Below the pieces are notes generated by a model, which was given only the letters and a program-made list of their open reading frames with translations, ran no database searches and was not told the DNA's origin. Below are positions 56,328 through 64,000 of a stretch of DNA of 64,000 nucleotides, piece after piece. The DNA is from Ashinkailepas kermadecensis. Lineage: Eukaryota > Arthropoda > Thecostraca > Neolepadidae. Location of the stretch: positions 83,501 to 147,500 of the forward strand of contig JAOTOM010004388.1 in the NCBI GenBank assembly GCA_034440615.1. Direction: 5' to 3'. Positions within the stretch are counted from its first letter, which is position 1, and each line of letters opens with the position of its first letter. Position numbers and translations under genes: made by a program.

Positions 56328-56429
56328 AAGGATAGGTGGGAACGTAATGAGCTCAGCGCCCTTCTCCGGAGGTCGGTCGCAACTTTTGGGCTACTTTTAG
56401 TATGGGCAATTTTCAAGGCCAGGTAAGAT

Positions 56430-56690
56430 CGGGGTTGAATTTGTGCTTTGTAATTCTGGATGTGGACAGGAAAATGTCGGGATAATCGAATGTGGAGAGG
56501 ATGTTTTTCTTCAATCCTGACATCAGAACCTTAAGTTGTACTTTCCGGTGAATGTTGAGCACGTATCACAGCAGTTCATTGTGAAACAGCACCATTCAGC
56601 CTCCAAATGAGAAAAATGAGAGGATATTTTTCCGGAGAGGATAATGTTCTGGATTTCAACAATCCATGAACAGCCTATTTTTCCAACCTC
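56430..56690 (-). mobile_element. hAT-type miniature element (CAGGGTTGG family), reverse
   Basis: From CGGGGTTGAATTTGTGCTTTG to GCCTATTTTTCCAACCTC. Interior matches 52486-52757 and, in reverse, 42599-42851. TSD not clear. Confidence 0.8.
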
Positions 56691-56720
56691 CAAACTCCAA
56701 ACTCTGGTTGTTGTGATAAC

Positions 56721-56952
56721 CAAGGGCGGATAAACGTGTGTGTGTGTGTGAGGGGGGGGTATTGTGGGCATGTGCCCGCCATGGGAAAGTGGCGCCCCTC
56801 CAGCTGGGAAGGCCCGAGTGCATCTCCCCTCGATTGTTTTTTTTTCAGCCAGAGGCACTCCTCTGGAGGGCTTGAGTGTACCCGCATCGAGCTTTCAGCC
56901 AAAGGCGCCCCTCCGGACATGTGTCCCATGACAATTCCTGGATCCGCCCCTG
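56721..56952 (+). mobile_element. hAT-type element with CAAGGGCGGAT ends
   Basis: 232 bp from CAAGGGCGGATAAACG to CTGGATCCGCCCCTG, with TSD GTGATAAC/GTGACAAC (56713-56720 and 56953-56960). Contains a (GT)n tract, G-run, and AAAGTGGCGCCCCTCC, AAAGGCGCCCCTCCG words. A third terminal-sequence type in this window. Confidence 0.82.
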
Positions 56953-56960
56953 GTGACAAC

Positions 56961-57359
56961 CCCAAGTATCCAAAAGGCGAACGTTAGTTGAGCATTTCCT
57001 GAAATACATGGTGACATGATGCGCCGTTTGTAACAGAAAGTGGACGGGCACATGGTTGAGCCCACGGCTCGTCATAATGCGCAAGTTGTAATACAAGGGT
57101 GGTGGCCACATGGTTAAGCCCAGGGCTCGTCATAATGCGCCGTTTGGCATGGCGCTGTGTGTGCGGCCTGCGTCTCGTGAGTCGTGACTGGACGTAGGGA
57201 GTCCGGTTCGGTGTGGGAAATGCGCCGCTTGACGGGGGAGGGCGGGGGGGGCGACAAGTGCCGCTGAGTACGGACTCGTCAAGCGCAACCGGAGTAAAAC
57301 AAAATCGCGCCTGTTGATTGTATGTGCCTTGTCATCTAGACGAGGGGTATTGAAGCGCT
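56961..57359. other. No gene recognised
   Basis: The phrase CACATGGTTGAGCCCACGGC, TCGTCATAATGCGC recurs at about 57050 and 57110, a short duplication. Otherwise unassigned. Confidence 0.4.
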
Positions 57360-58020
57360 GCAAATGGCGATCTCGGACCTTGGTGCGCAAGTCCGGGGCT
57401 CTGATGTCGGCCAGACCTCATTCTCCGATGTTTTCCGACGAGGTTGCTCGGCGGTGCTGCCGGCCGACCGCATCGGATTTGGCGGCCACAGCTTCGAGTC
57501 CTGGCCGACCCGCCCCCTGCCGCCGCGCTCGGTCGGTCGGCCGCTATGCAATGCAAATACGTCGACTGCACCGACCGCGCGGACGCACGGCCTGTCGCCG
57601 TTCGTACCGCGCGGTCTGTTGACGGCGTCGCCGTTCTGAGAGGTTGCGCAGTAATCGCGAGCCGTCACCGCCACACCGCCGCCGCCACACCGCCACGCCG
57701 CCGCCGGGCGGGAGAGTGCCGCTGATTATGCGTGCTGATGGAGTATTGTGGCGGTCGGCGGTCGGCGGCGGCGGCCGTGACCTGGCGACCGGGCGGCCGC
57801 TGCGCCAGCCACCCTGTTATCGACGCCGGCGGATGAGCCGCTGCGGCCGACGAGTGGTGCGTCGGCCGCCCGCCCGCGCCGCGCCGCCGCTGATTCTGTC
57901 TGGCCGCCGAGCCAGTGCCGGCTGGCCGCCACAGCGCTCCGGATCTGAAGCGGGCCGGCGCATCTTGTCAGTCGGCAGGCCACCACCGACGCCGCCGACG
58001 ACGACCAAGGTCATGCCGTG
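57360..58020. promoter_or_regulatory. CpG island
   Basis: Very CpG-rich with overlapping open frames on both strands and no recognisable domain. May mark a promoter or untranslated exon of an unseen gene. Confidence 0.4.
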
Positions 58021-58830
58021 CTAGGTGTGGAGCCCGCTGCCGGTAGCGCTCCTCTGGGCGTGCCAAGTGTAGATTTGCTGCGGCACCGGATCACGCTGCG
58101 TGCGGATTACGCCTTGGGACCTACTTGGGATTCGACGGAGACTGAATGGGAGCGGGAAATTCGAGACCGACTTTGGGAGCAGACGGCGGGAAAACCTCGG
58201 GACATTTGAATATTACCTCGGGGCCTGGCAGCGTACCACTCCGCCTAGTAACACCCATTATGACACAGGGTGAAGCGTGCGAAATTACGCACATCTGCAC
58301 CATCTTGATTAAATACACGGGATTGCATTCATCTACCTGAGTATGTACGTACCGGTATCTTTTGTACTTTGTACTGGTGCGATTGTCGCACAAGTACAAG
58401 TTGTCGCACAAGTTGGCGTTGTGACACCATTGTTGCTTGCCATAGCACTTCCAATGTAGAATATGTCCGTCTCAAATGGCAACACCATGAATCCATCCAG
58501 CGTGAATAACCCGGCTAGCTCGAGTGAGTCCATGTCCAGTCATCATGCTTACATGTTCGTTAGCTCTATGCAATACACAAGATACAACTGAAGCAAAAAC
58601 AAACTCAATAAACGGTCCGGATGATGGGCAGGCGCTGACGTAGTGTCCATAAAGCGTGGCACGTACCCTATCGTCCCCACTCTGGTACGCGGCCGCCAGG
58701 CCGTCTCAGTCGCTGCGGGGTAACCGGATTGAGGCACTCGGGTCAGAGAAGTGGCACTGTTGGCTGAACGTGACACACGGCCGGCCACAGCGAGGTCGCC
58801 ACGGCACCGCCGTGCTGGCCAACTGGGACG
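58021..58830. other. No gene recognised
   Basis: Unassigned, apart from the small duplication TCGCACAAGTACAAGT/TCGCACAAGTTGG near 58385. Confidence 0.35.
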
Positions 58831-59100
58831 CTGCCACCCCTAGCCGTGAAGGCGTGGGCTATTTGTGGCGCAAACGTGCACACGCTGCCACCCCTAGCCG
58901 TGAAGGCGTGGGCTATTTGTTGCCCAAATGTACACACACTGCCACCCCTAGCCGTGAAGGAGTGGACTATTTGTGGCGCAAACGTACACACGCTGCCATC
59001 CCTAGCCGTGAAGGAGTGGACTATTTGTGGCGCAAACGTACACACGCTGCCATCCCTAGCCGTGAAGGAGTGGGCTATTTGTGGCGCAAATACACACGGG
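58831..59100. repeat. 54-bp minisatellite, 5 units
   Basis: Exact 54-bp period (58831, 58885, 58939, 58993, 59047), unit CTGCCACCCCTAGCCGTGAA, GGCGTGGGCTATTTGTGGCG, CAAACGTGCACACG. Because 54 is a multiple of three, an 18-residue repeat (SREGVGYLWRKRAH core) is open on the plus strand and another on the minus strand. I lean to non-coding. Confidence 0.95.
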
Positions 59101-60029
59101 ACTGGTGTTCCGCGTTTCACGGCCCATTACAGTGAATTGCCGGGTTGACGATGCACTTTTTTAATTGTATTTTTTTATTTCGATTTTTTTAAATTCTTTT
59201 TTCTTCTTTTTTTTTTAGGTATTGACCAACACTTGTAGCCATTTGTAGCCGAAGTCATGATATCATGACTCGGGGCCATCAGCTTCGTAAGGCGACGAAA
59301 ATAAAGTTACAGTACCGTGTGTGATACTGGACGTCGGTTACAGATAGAAACTAGAACTAAGTCACATGTAAAAGGTCAAGCAATACATATAATTCAGCAC
59401 GATGAAACTTCCCAAAAAGAAGAAAACCAATGGCACAGTAAAATGCAATGGAATTCCTTGGCACAACTAAGTGGTTAACATTGAACTAGATAAAGCTAGC
59501 ACATTTCACAGTGCTTCTAAAAGCACAAAGCATGTCACTGAAACACATACGGAAACATGTTGGTTCGACAAGGACGCGTTGATCGCCTTTGGAAGCGGCC
59601 GTCAGAGGCCGCACTGTATACACCTTCGACACGCCATTGTGGCTGTGGAGGTCGAGGCGTCAAGCAAACGCCATACCATGATATGTACATGGCGACACAT
59701 GCAGGGAGTAGAGTTGCCACTTTTTGGCACGGAGGCACTGCACGACAACCTGCGAAATGGCACGCGTGCTCTTTTTTCTGGAAACAAGCAAATTAATTTG
59801 CCGAGCCTGTGCCACACCAATGCCGGCATATCCTTTATAACAAAATTGCAGCATATATCTAAAATTTGTGTTTGTTTTCATGTTCCTACATTTTAATGCA
59901 TCTTCGCTAAATTTCGGCTGTTCTGATGAAGCGGAAGTATAATGGACAAAATGCTATTTTTTATAAAACACTTGATTTGTGGTATGTACGAACCATTTGT
60001 AGTGACTTTACGATCATCATTCCACAATA
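59101..60029. other. No gene recognised
   Basis: T-rich at 59155-59220, then unassigned. A 141-codon plus-strand frame at 59471-59896 has no recognised domain. Confidence 0.35.
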
Positions 60030-60035
60030 GTCTAT

Positions 60036-60400
60036 TCAATGGGGATTGGAAGTATAGTCGAGCCAAAAGTAGTGCATATGTGTCTGATATTTTCCATTGT
60101 TAAATAATAGGAAAGCCACTGAATAAATATCCTGCATGAAATGTGCAGGTGCACACATGTCCGGCGCCCATGTGAGTTTAGTATCCAGGGTTGCACCGAT
60201 ATATGGAATTGCTTCGACTGATTGCATCTAGTTTGTGATTCATTTATGATTTATTCCGATACTATTTGGTATTGACAGGTAGACGTTTCAGGGCCATGGT
60301 GAATGACTTACATTTGGAAAAACTTAGCTGTAGTCCGATCTGACACACCAGGCCTGCAGATGACTCGGATCGTAGCTTCCGCCCTTGGCTTCCACCCGTC
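60036..60400 (-). pseudogene. Non-LTR retrotransposon reverse transcriptase fragment
   Basis: The minus strand encodes, across at least one frame change, GLQLSFSKCKSF (about 60350-60310) and then IPYIGATLDTKLTWAPDM (about 60215-60160). In LINE-type reverse transcriptases the segment after the catalytic YxDD reads Leu-x-Leu/Phe-Asn/Ser-x-x-Lys-Cys/Thr and then Tyr-Leu-Gly-Val-x-Leu-Asp-x-x-Leu-x-Trp, which is what is seen. The catalytic motif and upstream finger/palm region are not recognised here, so it is a 5'-truncated, decayed copy. Confidence 0.65.
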
Positions 60401-60759
60401 AGATGGGCGAGTGTTTTTGTGATCAGCGTCAATATCGTCTCAAAGAGCGAGTGGGAGATGTAATATCCGGCGAGAGATCGTGTATGAATGGAGAAAAGTG
60501 AATAGCGACCGGAGGTGACCTTCGGGGTTTACCGGTGGCCATTCGACTGGTAGGATGCTATTCAACAGCGGAGGTAATTTTAGACGGACGTTCTGGCGCG
60601 GACATTGCTCGGAAGTGGTGGACTTTCCCCGGCAGACGGTGAGTTTCGACCTGGTCGCCTGACAGGACAGGCCGGTGCCGCTGGATCAAGACGGCCTCCG
60701 GTCAAGTGAATTGCGGTTTGTTAACTGAACGGGTCCTCGAGTGCAGGAATCGACCACCG
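60401..60759. other. No gene recognised
   Basis: GC-rich unassigned sequence. Confidence 0.35.
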
Positions 60760-61110
60760 CAGAGACGTGCCGCTAAGGCTCGGACATCAGCATAGACGTG
60801 CCACTAGGGCTCGGACATCAGCATATACGTGCCGCTAGGGCTCGGACATCAGCATAGACGTGCCGCTAAGGCTCCGACATCAGCATAGACGTGCCGCTAG
60901 GGCTCGGACATCAGCATAGACGTGCCGCTAGGGCTCGGACATCAGCATAGACGTGCCGCTAGGGCTCGGACATCAGCATAGACGTGCCGCTAGGGCTCGG
61001 ACATCAGCATAGACGTGCCGCGAGGGCTCGGACATCAGCATAGACGTGCCGCTAGGGCTCGGACATCAGCATAGACGTGCCGCGAGGGCTCGGACATCAG
61101 CATAGACGTG
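60760..61110. repeat. 31-bp minisatellite, about 11 units
   Basis: Unit GACGTGCCGCTAGGGCTCGG, ACATCAGCATA, with rare variants (CCACTAGGG, CTCCGACATC, CGCGAGGG). Confidence 0.96.
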
Positions 61111-61396
61111 CTGTATGGATGGCGGCGAGCTCGGCCATTGCGTACGTAGGAGCCGGCCTACAACGCCGGACGGTGGGCCACCGGTCTGTTGTTCACGAGG
61201 GACGTCAACTGGTGCGGTGTCGAGTCCTCGACCCCGGGCACGACGTAAACAGCCGGTACGCGAAGTCTCGGCTCAGGCAGACACAGACTTGCATTGAGGT
61301 GATGCACAATGGACTTGTCGCTATTAAGACCTCACGTTAATAAGGTAAAACAACAGAGCAAAAAATGTCAAAATCACAGAACAGTCAAACCGGTGG
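61111..61396. other. No gene recognised
   Basis: An 87-codon frame runs out of the minisatellite here; no domain recognised. Confidence 0.35.
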
Positions 61397-61699
61397 TCAA
61401 ATATGTCGTAATAAAAAATAAAATACATTAATAAAATACAGGAGGGCGAGCAGCAAATCAGTCCGGCACGAGCGGCGCGTTAGACAGGTGCCGCCATAGG
61501 TGGCGACGAAGATCGGCACGGGATGCCGCATCAGCTCGGGTGGCAACGAATTGTACATAAGTGGTGTTCTAAATCGCATCTTCGCCATCTTGGTGCGGGA
61601 CCGGGGTAAAATGTCGGTCGGCTCGACCCGGCCCAGCCCGGCCCACATTCGACGCCTCCGGGGGCAGTGATCGGATCGAGCCGGTCTGCATCGGACCAC
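61397..61699 (-). pseudogene. Possible C-terminal end of a LINE ORF2
   Basis: The 100-codon minus-strand frame contains KMAKMRFRTPLMYNSLPPEL. An Arg-hydrophobic-Arg...Tyr/Trp-Asn-x-Leu-Pro motif close to the protein end is common in ORF2 of CR1/Jockey-like LINEs. It lies upstream, in minus-strand sense, of the reverse transcriptase fragment at 60036-60400, so it belongs to a different insertion. No RT core is present. Confidence 0.4.
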
Positions 61700-63522
61700 G
61701 ATTTGTCGGCTGACTTATATCGCATCAGCGGAATTTGCATGTCATCTGATTGCATCTGCTCAGCGGTCCACACTGCCCAGCAGTTCAGCATTTGACGTCA
61801 CATCGGACTTCGCGAAATGTGCGGGAAGTTTAAGGCGAGCGGTTATCATTGGCTTTTAATTATCGCAATCTTTTTATGGTTTTATTTTTTGTAATTGTTG
61901 AGCGTGCTAGCATGTCATGTCTTGTTACATGCATGATGAACATTTCGCTTTAGTGGAGATTTTGAACGCAGGATTAAAAAATTAATCAGGGTTTTGCCGA
62001 AAAATATCCTTGTGACAAAAATGTCTTCTCGTTAGGCTTGTGATGTTAGGAAATATGCCATTTCAACGCACCGAAATTCACCATAAGATGGAAGCTTATT
62101 TTTCAGCATCTATAATAATTAAACCGCGTCCCGGCGCAAATAGTTTAATTGAGACCGATGATTGTTTTTCTTCATTGGGGATTCATTAAATTAATGCATG
62201 TGGACAATATACCCCGCGTGACCCTGATCTTGAATTGTATCTTGCATCATGCTGCAGTGTTGGCAAGAAGCTAAGGTATCAAGCTATTCTAAATTTTACC
62301 AGTGCATTTCATTTAGTTGGCAGTCAGAGGTAGGAAAGTGAAAATGGGTCAGACTGCAGACGATACATTGACAGCTTTGATTCTGACCTGGACGAGAAGA
62401 GATAGCCAAGGAAGTCTGCACGTGTTTTGCAATTGAAACATCAGACGACGTGCTAACAAATCGCGTTTCTTAGTTATAAAAACAAATGCAGTGGGGGGGG
62501 GAAGGAGGAAGTTTTGCCCACGGCAGAACTGGTGTTCGTGATCAGCTGCTGGCGACAGTTCGTGACTTAAATAATGATGGCTATTCAGTCCACACCAACT
62601 TAAATCACCCCATGAAAATCATTGCCTACTAAAACGGTCTTAATCGACTATATCTAGGCTCCACAATACCCTCCCCCTACCCTCCAAAAATATATCCAGC
62701 TATCCACCAGATAACTGCGAGTGGCATGGCGAATACATCAACCATGTCAGTCACTACTCCACGACATAAAAGGCAGAATCATTCGTATTTTTATGGTGAG
62801 AAATGCATTTGTGGTGGTCAGTATACATTGTTTAACCTTGGTTTTCTTTTAACTTGGAAAATAGTGGCAGAAATGCAGAAAAAAGATTGTGCCCTGGTGT
62901 CATGTTAGTTTCTTGTATCCCCTTTCACATGTCGATTTGTTCATGCCATGTTAAAAATAAGTTTCCCCGAGTTGTACCTGCGCCATGCGGGCATATCACT
63001 TCCGTAGCGAAATTTATAAAGCTTGTGTAGGAATTGCGCAGTGCTCGTCTCGTGGAAAGTACGTCTGTAGTTATAAAAGTACCAGTATCAAGTATATGAG
63101 GTTGCAAGAAGGGTTGCTTCAACTCTGAATGTCGCTACTCGGTTCTTCATTTAATTGCGGAAGTATAGAGTTGTAGTTTTCCTCCGGGTTTGCGTCATTG
63201 CGGGCATGGTGTTGCACCAACGTAACATTTCCCTCTAGTGGCGAAAACAGAACACATTGTCTGCGACGATAAAGTTGCAGCCAATGGAAAGCTGACCCCC
63301 GTTGGTGATCCACGAAATTGTTAACTGAGACACCAACTTTGGATATTCGGAAATGCTCACGGTCCAGTAGCGACTTCTCACCCCGTCTGTTTCCATTGGC
63401 CTGGCGGCAATGCATATTCGCTTTCTTCAGGTTGCACTGATCTTCGAGTGGTTTTCATCCGCTAGCCGATATTTCTTTAACGTCACATGTTGGCACTCCG
63501 ACCAGGCGGAATACTCATTGCA
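61700..63522. other. No gene recognised
   Basis: AT-rich, apart from a poly-G run near 62491. Short frames such as 63415-63119 on the minus strand have no recognised domain. Confidence 0.35.
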
Positions 63523-63812
63523 TCATCTGGTGTACATGTACACCAGCTGGCGGGATCATCTGGTGTGCATCACACCAGCTGGTGGGATCATATGGTGTAC
63601 ATCACACCAGCTGGCGGGATCATCTGGTGTACATGTACACCACCTGGCGGGATCATCTGGTGTGCATCACTCCAGCTGGCGGGATCATCTGGTGTACATC
63701 ACACCAACTGGCGGGATCATCTGGTGTAAATCACTCCAGCTGGCGGGATCATCTGGTGTACATCACTCCAGCTGGCGGGATCATCTGGTGTACATCACTC
63801 CAGCTGGCGAGG
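63523..63812. repeat. 32-bp minisatellite with embedded palindromes, 9 units
   Basis: Unit TCATCTGGTGTACATCACAC, CAGCTGGCGGGA. Unit 1 contains the perfect 20-bp palindrome CTGGTGTACATGTACACCAG (63527-63546). Others carry the imperfect GGTGTACATCACACC version. Confidence 0.95.
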
Positions 63813-63829
63813 TCATCTAAACTCGGTGT

Positions 63830-63985
63830 CATTATGTGGTGGTGTACTGGCAGGTGACATACCGTTGCGTGACAGGCATAGCCATTGCGGCCTTTATTGA
63901 TGTTCCAGAACTTCTTCGTGAGCGTCACACGAAGTGCTCGGTTCATTGTTAGCCCGAGGTACCGTAACATTTGCGCGTCACGTGG
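63830..63985 (-). pseudogene. Reverse transcriptase fragment of a second LINE lineage
   Basis: The minus strand reads DAQMLRYLGLTMNRALRV followed by LTKKFWNINKGRNG, resembling the Tyr-Leu-Gly-x-x-x-(Asp/Asn)-Arg-x-Leu...Lys-x-x-x-Arg-Asn region that follows the catalytic motif in Jockey/RTE-type reverse transcriptases. It ends against the minisatellite on one side and has an in-frame stop upstream near 63985. It is a small remnant, and the assignment is by pattern only. Confidence 0.45.
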
Positions 63986-64000
63986 TCATTATTTTATGGG

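Noticed and set aside
60655..60675. Splice donor CAGACGGTGAGTTTC as an exon end
   Set aside because: The donor is plausible, but no supported coding frame precedes it.

Overview
This window is eukaryotic nuclear DNA, most likely from an invertebrate. No bacterial gene density, operons or ribosome binding sites are visible. It contains long non-coding stretches, tRNA-derived SINEs with target-site duplications (TSDs), hAT-type miniature elements, LTR and non-LTR retrotransposon debris, many minisatellites, (TA)n arrays and CpG-rich islands. Scattered GGTTAGGTTAGG runs recall the arthropod TTAGG telomere unit and make an arthropod (crustacean or similar) plausible, but this is only an inference.

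Layout. 0-17 kb: a 245-bp direct repeat at both ends of a 7.3-kb stretch, a (TA)n array, a family of CACTGGCGGATC-ended hAT miniature elements, an array of eight near-palindromes at 7.8-8.1 kb, and a dispersed GGTTAGG-associated repeat. 17.3-19.5 kb: a complete non-autonomous Ty3/Gypsy-type LTR element on the minus strand, TGTA...TACA LTRs, in which the gag start is joined to the end of pol. It sits inside a (TA)n tract. 19.9-22.3 kb: a 2.4-kb segment with about 110-bp terminal inverted repeats (TIRs). 22.9-24.4 kb: a tandem array of about 354-bp units. 24.4-29 kb: AT-rich, nothing coding recognised. 29.1-30.8 kb: two inverted copies of a second SINE next to a CpG island that holds the best host-gene candidate, a 32-codon first exon ending at a consensus splice donor (30477-30572). 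31.6-33.9 kb: a broken transposase gene on the minus strand. 35-46 kb: GC-rich minisatellites (34, 53, 19 and 30 bp units), SINEs and miniature elements. 47.7-50.5 kb: a better preserved member of the same transposase family on the plus strand, with about 130-bp TIRs. 52-64 kb: further minisatellites, SINE and hAT copies, CpG islands and three reverse-transcriptase remnants.

The most interesting content is the transposon family present as one well preserved TIR element (47743-50523) and one fossil (31602-33890). Both keep a DDE/RNase H-like core with a CxxH motif and a late AER motif. The preserved copy looks open over 517 codons but hides two mutually compensating frameshifts. A second theme is a SINE whose 3' tail alone (about 35-65 bp) has inserted repeatedly with its own TSDs, once inside the fossil transposase. 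A third is the LTR element whose coding region is reduced to a gag-start/pol-end join. TGACGTCA (CRE-type) palindromes are also strongly over-represented in the window.
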